The translations under genes and the position numbers were made by a program. From Comamonas sp. B21-038 (lineage in GTDB: Bacteria > Pseudomonadota > Gammaproteobacteria > Burkholderiales > Burkholderiaceae_C), in the NCBI RefSeq assembly GCF_022387135.1, contig NZ_CP092462.1:2852001-2916000 (forward strand): a DNA stretch of 64,000 nucleotides, read 5' to 3'. Under the pieces are notes generated by a model. It searched no databases, was not told the origin of the DNA, and worked only from the letters and a program-made list of their open reading frames with translations. Of the stretch, positions 16,034 to 21,747 are shown piece after piece. Each line of letters starts with the position of its first letter. Position 1 is the first letter of the stretch.

Positions 16034-16225
16034 ATGGCTAAGTTTGACCCCCTCAAGCGACCACCTACCTACCAGGAAAGCATGGAGTTGCTGCGCCGTG
16101 CGGATAAGCAGGTGCAGGATAAGGAAGACCGAAAAGCTCTTTTCGAAATCTTGATCGGCTTACTTGGAATTGTCGGCTTAATTGGGGGAGTGCTTTTCTT
16201 TGCCGTCAGCTTCTTCAGCCACTAA
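16034..16225 (+). CDS. Small single-span membrane protein
   Basis: A 63-residue protein: charged N-terminal 38 residues, then one membrane helix (LFEILIGLLGIVGLIGGVLFFAV). AGGAG precedes the ATG. Downstream of cI on the same strand, so likely expressed in the lysogen; small membrane proteins in this place often act in superinfection exclusion. Function unproven. Confidence 0.55.
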   Translation: MAKFDPLKRPPTYQESMELLRRADKQVQDKEDRKALFEILIGLLGIVGLIGGVLFFAVSFFSH

Positions 16226-16344
16226 ATTTGCTGAGAGTATGTAGCACCAGCTCTGGGAAACCTTGCTGATTGACTTCGCCATAGCACATTCGACGCGATT
16301 GAGCAGTCCCGGGACGCAACGATTATTTAGAGAGTTACGATCAC

Positions 16345-16614
16345 ATGTCATCCTCATTTTTCGATACCCCGCCTGAATCTGGAGCGGAGAAACAGGTTCG
16401 CGAGTGTCGTTATGGACACGGACCCCTGACATTGATTGATAAGTTCGGCGGGAAGCCAGTAGTCTTTTCGATGTTTTTCAGCGTACCTGATCAATCACCG
16501 ATGGCTACTAACCAGTTTGGCCCCTTCCACTACTATGTTTGTTCACATTGCGGCTATACAGAATTCGTAGATACGACGCCCTCGGTGAGTATTCAACATC
16601 GGGAACACGAATAA
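16345..16614 (+). CDS. Zinc-ribbon-like small protein
   Basis: An 89-residue protein with CRYGHGPL near residue 21 and CSHCGYTEFVD near residue 65, a possible zinc ribbon. No strong ribosome site. Its stop directly abuts the start of the next gene, so the two are probably one unit of the repressor-side operon. Function unknown. Confidence 0.5.
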   Translation: MSSSFFDTPPESGAEKQVRECRYGHGPLTLIDKFGGKPVVFSMFFSVPDQSPMATNQFGPFHYYVCSHCGYTEFVDTTPSVSIQHREHE

Positions 16615-17022
16615 ATGGCTGACGTATACCAACTACAGGGAAGTGGCCGCTCTCCGGCGCCTGACAAATCTTCCGAACCACCCGATAATGGAGGCATGGA
16701 AGCTCGACTCGCGGCACTTGAGGCAGCCATCAAAGATCTACCCACCAAGGTGGACATTGCTGAGCTGCGTGCGGACATCGCGAAGGGACAATCCGACATG
16801 CACAAGGCGATTGCAGACAACCACCGGTGGACGCATGGTGCGTTGATCGGGATTGCGACTGTAGGAATCATTGGCATCATTGGGGTCATCGGCGCCATCT
16901 GGAATGCTAGCAAGCCGACATCTGCTCCGACATCTACACCCGCTGTTGTTCAGCCCGCACCACAGCTCCCGCCCATCATCATTAACGTCCCCGCAGCCTC
17001 CTCTCCCACACAAACGAATTAG
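16615..17022 (+). CDS. Coiled-coil membrane-anchored protein
   Basis: A 135-residue protein: a flexible N terminus, a coiled coil (residues about 28-70, MEARLAALEAAIKDLPTKVD and ELRADIAKGQSDMHKAIADN), one membrane helix (GIATVGIIGIIGVIGAIW, about 82-99) and a proline/threonine-rich tail. The architecture resembles phage-encoded exclusion or hypothetical proteins in lysogenic operons. A strong terminator follows. Confidence 0.6.
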   Translation: MADVYQLQGSGRSPAPDKSSEPPDNGGMEARLAALEAAIKDLPTKVDIAELRADIAKGQSDMHKAIADNHRWTHGALIGIATVGIIGIIGVIGAIWNASKPTSAPTSTPAVVQPAPQLPPIIINVPAASSPTQTN

Positions 17023-17040
17023 ATCCCACCTGCCAGTCAA

Positions 17041-17061
17041 ACCGCCTTCGGGCGGTTTTTT
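17041..17061 (+). terminator. Terminator of the repressor operon
   Basis: ACCGCC-TTCG-GGCGGT followed by six T residues, 18 bp after the stop of the coiled-coil membrane protein gene. Confidence 0.85.
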
Positions 17062-17144
17062 ATTGGCTACGTATAGCCGCGTGATGTCTCAGACTGACCG
17101 GTTGACGTGCTATTGCTACAGGCGAAAATAAAAAAAAAGGATCA

Positions 17145-17188
17145 AGTAGCAATTGCTACTTGCAATCAACAGTAGCATTTGCTACATT
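17145..17188 (+). promoter_or_regulatory. pL-like promoter with OL-like operators
   Basis: TTGCAA at 17,160-17,165 and TACATT at 17,183-17,188 are 17 bp apart, a good sigma-70 promoter facing the left-early genes. Operators overlap it: AGTAGCAATTGCTACT at 17,145-17,160, a perfect 16-bp palindrome ending in the -35 box, and AGTAGCATTTGCTACA at 17,171-17,186, covering the spacer and -10. A weak half-site TGCTACA lies at 17,114-17,120. They match the OR-like sites, so CI should shut this promoter. Expected transcript start is about 17,195. Confidence 0.8.
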
Positions 17189-17313
17189 ACACCCATCGCA
17201 GCAACGAACGCGAAACGACCGAAGGGGTAGCGATCCGGCCCCTGAACCGACTCGATGCAAGAGGAAGGTCTAGCTCCAGTGGAGCGCAGCTAGTTGCAGA
17301 ACGCGATGGGTGT
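17189..17313 (+). other. Inverted-repeat element at the pL transcript start
   Basis: ACACCCATCGC (17,189-17,199) is the exact complement of GCGATGGGTGT (17,303-17,313). Between them are AGGGG-N12-CCCCT and a CTAGCT-CCAGTGGAGCGC-AGCTAG hairpin. The promoter predicts a start near 17,195, so only part of the outer stem would be in the RNA. It may be the first domain of a longer structured leader. Confidence 0.4.
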
Positions 17314-17348
17314 GAAGTGATCGAGCTAACTCCCCTTCTTTAAAAAAC

Positions 17349-17492
17349 GAGGGCTACAGAGAGATGCGGCGGCGTGGAAAGCAGACACGCAGCTTTGATT
17401 CCTGGGGATGGTGTTCTGGCGAGGATGCACCCTTCGGGCAAGGCTTACGCACAGCAGGAGTCGCGCCCTGCCCGCATCACTCTGTAGCTCTC
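17349..17492 (+). ncRNA. Candidate structured RNA, copy B
   Basis: Positions 17,349-17,369 pair with 17,472-17,492 over 21 positions with one G-U pair and one A-A mismatch. Directly inside the 5' arm is GCGTG-GAAAGCAGA-CACGC; a CC(UUCG)GG loop lies near 17,431-17,438; and GCAGG (17,454-17,458) pairs with CCTGC (17,467-17,471), abutting the 3' arm. This layout and two sequence blocks are shared with copy A (8,173-8,285). No gene overlaps it convincingly. Known RNA family not recognised. Confidence 0.65.
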
Positions 17493-17620
17493 CTGGTGTG
17501 ATTTGGAGAGGCGGTGAGAGGTAGCTCTTGGCGACGTGCGCTGGCAGGTGGAAAGCAAGCTTCGGCAACCCATAGCCGCAGGGAAACACAGGCCCTGCCC
17601 GCCTCTCCCAATCACATCAG
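17493..17620 (+). ncRNA. Candidate structured RNA, copy C
   Basis: Positions 17,493-17,514 pair with 17,599-17,620 over 22 positions with one mismatch and one G-U pair. Inside are AGAG-GTAG-CTCT at 17,517-17,528, GTGGAAAGC (as in copy B) followed by a GC(UUCG)GC loop, and GCAGGG (17,578-17,583) pairing with CCCTGC (17,593-17,598), again abutting the 3' arm. It begins right after copy B ends, so B and C are a tandem pair with different stem sequences but one architecture. Confidence 0.65.
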
Positions 17621-17957
17621 ACCGAAGGATGAACAGTCGAAAGACCTGCCCCTGTGATCTGTCGGCAGAAGCGAATAGCGAAAAGACAGCGAGCGCACGA
17701 ACCAACACCTGCGCCCCAAGGCCCTGCTGGGCTAGATCAAAAAAGCATCACTCGCAGCCTGAGCGGTCAATCAGGAAAGCTGGACAGATGCCAGCAGCAG
17801 CACACGCCCGCAGTAGTGACGCGGGTTGTACATAGCCAAGGACGTGCTGCAGGCCCTTCGCGAGAGGGGCAAAACCAAAGCCGAGTGACAGTCAGTTTTG
17901 GTTTTTCTGGTAAGTCTTTGTGCGATCCGGTTTTAGGGGATTAAAGAGAGTAGTGTG
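17621..17957 (+). other. Noncoding stem-loop stretch before the first early gene
   Basis: No convincing gene. Short hairpins visible include GTC-GAAA-GAC near 17,637-17,646, GCCC-TGCT-GGGC near 17,720-17,731, CCTGA-N8-TCAGG near 17,758-17,775 and GCAGCAC pairing with GTGCTGC across an inner CCCGC-N9-GCGGG. It ends at a terminator. I read it as the continuation of a structured leader from pL. Confidence 0.4.
17871..17906 (+). terminator. Hairpin terminator before the small-gene array
   Basis: AAAACCAAA (17,871-17,879) pairs with TTTTGGTTTT and the T run continues to 17,906. It resembles the boxes before the genes at 18,737 and 19,114, each with a CAAA-type lead-in, so it may be part of a repeated terminator module. 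Confidence 0.6.
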
Positions 17958-17994
17958 GGTCTAGGTGGTCTATCTCGATCCACCGCACTAGACC
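17958..17994 (+). promoter_or_regulatory. Hairpin next to the ribosome site of the 18005 gene
   Basis: GGTCTAG-GTGG pairs with CCAC and CTAGACC around an 11-nt loop, 11 pairs in total. Its last base touches the GGAGG ribosome site at 17,995, so it could affect translation of the 58-residue gene. Confidence 0.45.
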
Positions 17995-18004
17995 GGAGGT
18001 CTAT

Positions 18005-18181
18005 ATGCTACTGCACCCACTTCCAACATCCAAGCATTCCTTCTGGCAAATGTTGAAGTCACTATTCACACCTAAAAAGCCAGAACTCACCCCGGACAAA
18101 GATCAAGGTCAAAAAATACCCAAAACCGTCAACGATGGAGATCGTAGGACTACAGTATTTCCAGGTTCCGGCGATTTTTAA
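18005..18181 (+). CDS. 58-residue early protein, unknown
   Basis: Begins ATG after GGAGGTCTAT and ends TAA. The product has a hydrophobic-aromatic stretch HSFWQMLKSLFTPKKPEL and a polar tail. It weakly resembles the product of the gene at 18,438 (FW, then F.TP..P.L.P). The same 13-base ribosome-site/start block is repeated before the next gene, which supports translation. Function unknown. Confidence 0.5.
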   Translation: MLLHPLPTSKHSFWQMLKSLFTPKKPELTPDKDQGQKIPKTVNDGDRRTTVFPGSGDF

Positions 18182-18200
18182 CTAACACATGGAGGTCTAT

Positions 18201-18425
18201 ATGACTTTCACTGACAAAACAGTTTTCAATATACGCTTGCGGAATCCACCGCTCGCGAAAGACATCGATAGCCGAAACGTATGGGAAGACGACTATGTCT
18301 TTCATGAGCCCTTTGGCACTGATGCCGAGGGTAAAGAACCATTGGAAGGTTCTATTGTGATCAAGAAAATTGCACGCCTCATGCGTCAAGCTGCGCTTCA
18401 AAATCTTCCCGTACGGGAAAAATAG
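18201..18425 (+). CDS. 74-residue early protein, unknown
   Basis: Starts at the ATG after GGAGGTCTAT, the same block as the previous gene; an ATG at 18,189 lies upstream of this site and is not used. The product (MTFTDKTVFNIRLRNPPL...) is mixed strand and helix with no known motif. A small leftward operon-type early gene under pL. Confidence 0.55.
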   Translation: MTFTDKTVFNIRLRNPPLAKDIDSRNVWEDDYVFHEPFGTDAEGKEPLEGSIVIKKIARLMRQAALQNLPVREK

Positions 18426-18437
18426 ACTGGAGTCTTT

Positions 18438-18611
18438 ATGTTTTCACTTCTTATGTACAGAAGGAAAATGGAATTTTGGAGCGACATGAGAGCCATCTTT
18501 TTAACTCCCGTTGAGCCATTACTCCAACCCGCGACCAATGTTCGAAGCCCTCAAAAGCAGCAACCTAAGGATGATCGATCCCGCAGTAAAAAGCGGAAAA
18601 CAGAATGGTAG
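18438..18611 (+). CDS. 57-residue early protein, unknown
   Basis: ATG preceded by TGGAGTCTTT, a variant of the ribosome block in the two genes before it. The product has FWSDMRAIFLTPVEPLLQP, similar in spacing to the 58-residue protein, and a strongly basic tail (RSRSKKRKTEW). Possibly a diverged duplicate. Function unknown. Confidence 0.5.
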   Translation: MFSLLMYRRKMEFWSDMRAIFLTPVEPLLQPATNVRSPQKQQPKDDRSRSKKRKTEW

Positions 18612-18621
18612 CTAACTATAG

Positions 18622-18644
18622 AGAGCGCTATTGAGGCGCTTTTC
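18622..18644 (+). terminator. Short terminator after the 18438 gene
   Basis: AGCGC-TATTGAG-GCGCT followed by TTTTC. Weak T run; likely a partial terminator. Confidence 0.4.
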
Positions 18645-18674
18645 GTAACCGAGCAATCGGCGCACGCCCTTGAG

Positions 18675-18724
18675 CGAGATCAGGGGCAAAACCAAAGCGC
18701 TCCATCGGGAGCGTTTCGTTTTTC
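18675..18724 (+). terminator. Repeated terminator module, copy 1
   Basis: CGCTCC-ATCG-GGAGCG (18,698-18,713) then TTTCGTTTTTC. The flanks (GCGA.ATCAG.GG.AAAA.CAAAG before, TTTCGTTTTTC after) recur at 19,050-19,099 with a different stem, so stems differ while pairing is kept. Confidence 0.7.
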
Positions 18725-18736
18725 TAAGGAGTAGCA

Positions 18737-19027
18737 ATGCTAGATCACGGAGTACTGAATGTTCCGCTGTCCAAGCGCGGGAACATCGACAACCAGATTG
18801 ACCGCTACAAGCGTGAGCAGGCAATCGCAAAGCGCAATGAGCTCGACGCTCGGAAGGCTGAATTCGATGCCAAAAAGACCAAGGCTTTGGCCCTGATTGC
18901 CGAGCTATCCGATGAGCGCGCCAAGGAGCTAATGGCGAAGCACAAGCTGACCCGCAAGCAGCTTGATGAGGTACTTAAGTCCATCGCCAGAACCAAACCT
19001 GATGCATTCCTGTGGCGCGGCATCTAA
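18737..19027 (+). CDS. 96-residue H-NS-like-sized coiled-coil protein
   Basis: A highly charged, helical protein: RYKREQAIAKRNELDARKAEFDAKKTKALALIAELSDERA (in pieces) predicts a coiled coil over residues about 22-65, with HKLTRKQLDEVLKSIA after it. TAAGGAG precedes the ATG. The plan, coiled coil then basic end, recalls small nucleoid-associated proteins, but the AT-hook-like motif of H-NS is absent. Unknown role. Confidence 0.6.
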   Translation: MLDHGVLNVPLSKRGNIDNQIDRYKREQAIAKRNELDARKAEFDAKKTKALALIAELSDERAKELMAKHKLTRKQLDEVLKSIARTKPDAFLWRGI

Positions 19028-19049
19028 CGCCATCGGCGCTCCCCTCTGG

Positions 19050-19100
19050 GCGACATCAGAGGGAAAAACAAAGCCCTCCCATCGGAGGGTTTCGTTTTTC
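19050..19100 (+). terminator. Repeated terminator module, copy 2
   Basis: CCCTCC-CATC-GGAGGG (19,074-19,089) then TTTCGTTTTTC. It aligns with copy 1 over about 50 bp, with paired changes in both stem arms. Confidence 0.7.
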
Positions 19101-19113
19101 AACAGGAGTGAGC

Positions 19114-19317
19114 ATGAAATTTCAGAAGGGCTTTACCTCAGTTAAAGGCGCCGTAACCCTGGTGCTATCCACCCTGGCCATTGCTGGTGTGGTGGGCTGG
19201 ATTTGGAACATCGTGAAGATCATCAACACCGGCTTTGATGTGTTCACCGGCTTGCTCATCGCTCGGGTGGTCGGTGTGTTCTTGGCGCCTCTGGGTGCAG
19301 TCCTGGGCTATCTCTAA
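19114..19317 (+). CDS. Small two-span membrane protein
   Basis: A 67-residue protein with two hydrophobic segments: residues about 11-32 (GAVTLVLSTLAIAGVVGWIW) and 43-66 (VFTGLLIARVVGVFLAPLGAVLG in pieces). ACAGGAGTGAGC precedes the ATG. In the left-early array; function unknown. Confidence 0.6.
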   Translation: MKFQKGFTSVKGAVTLVLSTLAIAGVVGWIWNIVKIINTGFDVFTGLLIARVVGVFLAPLGAVLGYL

Positions 19318-19324
19318 CCCCCAA

Positions 19325-19345
19325 GCGCCCTACTCAGGGCGTTTT
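19325..19345 (+). terminator. Terminator after the 19114 gene
   Basis: CGCCC-TACTCA-GGGCG then TTTTC. Short T run, moderate support. Confidence 0.5.
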
Positions 19346-19377
19346 CAATTTATGCGCACAGGCGCGGAAGGATGATG

Positions 19378-19659
19378 ATGGAAGCGAAAGAAACGAAGAT
19401 CGGTGCGCTGCGCGTCTGGCACATTCCCCAAATTCCTGGGGAGCCATTCCATGTGCAAGTTGAGAGCCCAGAGGAAGCAAAGCGTGTGCTTGATCTTCTG
19501 GCCAACTATGACCTCTTCCAGTTTGAGAACAACATCAAGCCGGACTACTGCAATGCGCAGGGGCTGGAGGTCTACGAGGCTGACGGTGGCGAGCCGGACT
19601 GGTGCGAATGGTGCGACGAGGACACCGGCGACGACATCAACGATTGGGTCAAGCCCTGA
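19378..19659 (+). CDS. Acidic early protein, unknown
   Basis: A 93-residue, strongly acidic protein (…EPDWCEWCDEDTGDD) with a CEWC pair and an SPEEAKRVLDLLANYDLF helix. Three ATGs stand in a row (19,372, 19,375, 19,378) right after GGAAGG; spacing best suits the third. No family recognised. Confidence 0.6.
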   Translation: MEAKETKIGALRVWHIPQIPGEPFHVQVESPEEAKRVLDLLANYDLFQFENNIKPDYCNAQGLEVYEADGGEPDWCEWCDEDTGDDINDWVKP

Positions 19660-19811
19660 ACCAATTCATAAGCACCCCAAGAGCATCAGATCAGATGATT
19701 TGATGCGTTGGGTAATCCTCGAAAGAGGGCCATCAAGAGCAGAGATTGGCGCGTGACTGGTTTGCACGCCTGGCTAAAAAGAAGCCCGATACCGGTGCAA
19801 CGGTGCCGGGG

Positions 19812-19906
19812 GACTGGAGGGTATGAAGCCCCTCTCGCCAGTCTCTGCCCTCGATGGTGGACTTGCTAAGCGTCCGGGGATAAGCATGTCGCGCCCGGCC
19901 ACCATC
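19812..19906 (+). other. Two nested hairpins in a 267-bp intergenic stretch
   Basis: GACTGG (19,812-19,817) pairs with CCAGTC (19,838-19,843), with AGGG-CCCT inside. GATGGTGG (19,853-19,860) pairs with CCACCATC (19,899-19,906), with CCGGG-CCCGG nested and contiguous on the 3' side. They fill most of 19,660-19,926, which holds no gene. A leader or small RNA is possible. Confidence 0.4.
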
Positions 19907-19926
19907 CCCTATTCAAAGGAATGCAC

Positions 19927-20376
19927 ATGGTCCCCATGAGAAAAAGCAAGGAGCGGGACAAAGAAAGCAGGCTCAAAGAGTTGACTGGTTTCGGCGTCGA
20001 ATACTCAACAAAGGATGGTGTCAGCTTCCTCACCACCAACGTGCCCACACCGTTTGAATTCTGGCCAACCACTGGCGCCTGGCTCAATCGGGCTACGCGG
20101 GAGAGAGGCAAGGACTTTGCAGATTTGAAGTCGCAACTCCTCAGCGGAGACGGCCCGTCGGTGACGGATAACAGATGCTACGCCCCGCCTGCTCCAGTTG
20201 AGCGAACCCAGAAAAACAAGGGCGATCGCTGCATAAAAGTCAACGTCAGCATTGATGGAAGATTCTTCTCAGTAAGCAGCAAGCGATTTGCAGTGACCGA
20301 TGCAAGCCAGATGCAGGGTGCACGCGAGCAACTTATGCGAGACATTGCAGCTGCCATAGATGCAGAGCAGCAGTAG
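19927..20376 (+). CDS. Early phage protein, unknown
   Basis: A 149-residue protein with basic N terminus (RKSKERDKESRLKE), PTTGAWLNRATRERGKDF in the middle and a C-terminal part with KVNVSIDGRFFSVSSKRF. I chose the ATG at 19,927, six bases after AAAGGA, rather than that at 19,921. No family recognised; its place in the left-early operon suggests an accessory role. Confidence 0.55.
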   Translation: MVPMRKSKERDKESRLKELTGFGVEYSTKDGVSFLTTNVPTPFEFWPTTGAWLNRATRERGKDFADLKSQLLSGDGPSVTDNRCYAPPAPVERTQKNKGDRCIKVNVSIDGRFFSVSSKRFAVTDASQMQGAREQLMRDIAAAIDAEQQ

Positions 20377-20432
20377 AAGACTGCCCCTATTCATAGATGT
20401 AGCCAACCCTGGCCAATCTATTCACAAACACC

Positions 20433-20509
20433 GCGTCATTAGCTCAACTGGATAGAGCAGCTGAATTCTAGTCAGTAGGTTGAGGGTTCAAATCCTTCAT
20501 GACGCACCA
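20433..20509 (+). tRNA. tRNA-Arg (anticodon UCU)
   Basis: A complete 77-nt cloverleaf. Acceptor GCGTCAT/ATGACGC (7 pairs), D arm GCTC/GAGC, anticodon arm GCTGA/TCAGT (one G-U) with loop ATTCTAG, so U33 and anticodon UCU; 5-nt variable loop; T arm GAGGG-TTCAAAT-CCTTC; discriminator A and encoded CCA. It reads AGA, a codon rare in GC-rich hosts, and would help phage translation. A terminator follows at 20,542. Confidence 0.9.
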
Positions 20510-20541
20510 CAAACACACTCCAGCACTACCACGCTGGATTT

Positions 20542-20562
20542 GCCGCCTTCGGGCGGTTTTTT
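20542..20562 (+). terminator. Terminator after the tRNA gene
   Basis: GCCGCC-TTC-GGGCGG stem followed by six T residues, 33 bp past the tRNA. Confidence 0.8.
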
Positions 20563-20576
20563 ATTTGGGAGACGCC

Positions 20577-20837
20577 ATGACTGACTTGTCCAACTATCAC
20601 GCGCTGGCCCGTGGGCAAGCGGCATGGGACAGCAGAGTACCAGACTTCGACCCGCCAGCACGCATGCAGAGCCAGCTGGAGTTGCAAGACGAAAACTTCA
20701 CGCTGCGCGATCAGCTGACCCAGCTTTTGGAAGAAGCCCGCGACCTGGCCGAAACCGCGAACCGAATCCGCTGCTGCACCGGGGATCGCATGCTGCGCCT
20801 TTGCAACAAGATCGAGGGGATTGAAGATGACGAGTGA
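20577..20837 (+). CDS. Small coiled-coil early protein
   Basis: An 86-residue protein with a helical, acidic second half (QSQLELQDENFTLRDQLTQLLEEARDL in pieces). GGGAGACGCC precedes the ATG. Overlaps the next gene by 11 bp. Function unknown. Confidence 0.55.
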   Translation: MTDLSNYHALARGQAAWDSRVPDFDPPARMQSQLELQDENFTLRDQLTQLLEEARDLAETANRIRCCTGDRMLRLCNKIEGIEDDE

Positions 20838-21171
20838 GAAGCTGAAACCTACGCCCGGGCCCTGGACGGTTCACAGCGAGATGCGTGACTGCGTCACATT
20901 TGAAGGCCGGCACGGCACCGAGAATCTGTTTCTCCAAAATCTGGATGGCTACTTTGCTTGCCAGAACGAAGTTGATGCCACCCTCATCGCCGAAGCTGGA
21001 ACCGTTTTCCACGAATGCGGCCTGAGCCCTCGGGAGCTGCTGGAGGCGGTGCGGGAGTTGCACGAGGCCCTCGCAACCATCTACGACCAGTGTGGAGGCT
21101 ATGTGCCTGACACCTACAAATCCGCGTGGAGCCAAGCATTCGCCGCTCTCGCCAAACATAAGGAGGTGTGA
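20827..21171 (+). CDS. Early phage protein, unknown
   Basis: A 114-residue protein opening TSEKLKPTPGPW, a phrase I associate with a family of small proteins common in phages; contains NEVDATLIAEAGTVFHECGL and RELLEAVRELHEAL. GAGGGG before the ATG. Part of a chain of overlapping genes leading to bet. Confidence 0.6.
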   Translation: MTSEKLKPTPGPWTVHSEMRDCVTFEGRHGTENLFLQNLDGYFACQNEVDATLIAEAGTVFHECGLSPRELLEAVRELHEALATIYDQCGGYVPDTYKSAWSQAFAALAKHKEV

Positions 21172-21172
21172 G

Positions 21173-21295
21173 ATGTTCATCTACAAGCTAGGCTCCGTTG
21201 TGAGCCTCCCTTTTCCCTCTCGCCAAGCCGCAACTGATGCGGCTTTTTCTTTGTTCTCTGGACCCGTGGGCGGGATTGTGGTGAGGCCAGCATGA
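21173..21295 (+). CDS. 40-residue protein with embedded terminator
   Basis: ATG after a strong AAGGAGGTGAG site; the product is MFIYKLGSVVSLPFPSRQAA followed by a hydrophobic end. The stop overlaps the next start (ATGA). The coding part contains a hairpin plus T run (21,226-21,248), which is odd for a gene; either the frame is a translated leader for the next gene or coding is accidental. Confidence 0.4.
   Translation: MFIYKLGSVVSLPFPSRQAATDAAFSLFSGPVGGIVVRPA
21226..21248 (+). terminator. Terminator inside the 40-residue frame
   Basis: AGCCGCA-ACTGA-TGCGGCT followed by TTTTCTTT. A perfect 7-bp stem with a T run, upstream of bet and exo. Confidence 0.6.
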
Positions 21296-21495
21296 ACGAA
21301 GTCGCCATCCGCCGAGCGTTTTTAGTGCAGGCAGACCAGCTTGTTAAGCAGCACGCTAGCGCGTTCAGCATTTACGCAACCGTGGCCGCGCTAGAGGCTG
21401 CCATCAACACCATGGTTGATGAGCCAATGCGCTTGCTGCTGGTTACAGCAGATGAGGCGGCTGAAATCAAGGAAAAGGCAGGGATTGATCCATGA
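21292..21495 (+). CDS. Small helical early protein
   Basis: A 67-residue, alanine-rich helical protein (VQADQLVKQHASAFSIYATV). Coupled by ATGA at both ends to its neighbours. No family recognised. Confidence 0.5.
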   Translation: MNEVAIRRAFLVQADQLVKQHASAFSIYATVAALEAAINTMVDEPMRLLLVTADEAAEIKEKAGIDP

Positions 21496-21644
21496 CCACC
21501 ACCCCCATGCTGACCATGCCAACCCGAGCACTGTGCCCCGAGCGAGGCCAGAAGAAGAGCCGCTACGTGCCGGCGCTCGAAACCGACATCCGCAAGACCT
21601 TTACTAAGTACCGGCGCCTACGGGCGATGCAGGAGAAGAAATAG
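21492..21644 (+). CDS. 50-residue basic early protein
   Basis: Starts with an ATG overlapping the previous stop (ATGA) and encodes a basic peptide with PERGQKKSRYVPALETDIRK. It is too short for easy recognition but the coupling and the lack of other genes support it. Confidence 0.45.
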   Translation: MTTTPMLTMPTRALCPERGQKKSRYVPALETDIRKTFTKYRRLRAMQEKK

Positions 21645-21747
21645 TGCCACCCATCAAGTACATCCACCACGCCCCCAAGCCGCTCTTTGTAGCGGCTTTT
21701 CTTTTGCTCGCGCTCTGCCTGGGCGCTGTGGCTAGCTGAGGAGGCAT

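Noticed and set aside
17536-17835. 99-codon plus-strand frame in the structured region
   Set aside because: The product is low-complexity Arg/Ser/Cys, has no ribosome site, and crosses strong stems that explain the sequence better.
20433-20509. tRNA as the attachment site of an inner element
   Set aside because: The tRNA is intact, no integrase is near, and no partial copy of its 3' end was seen elsewhere in the window.
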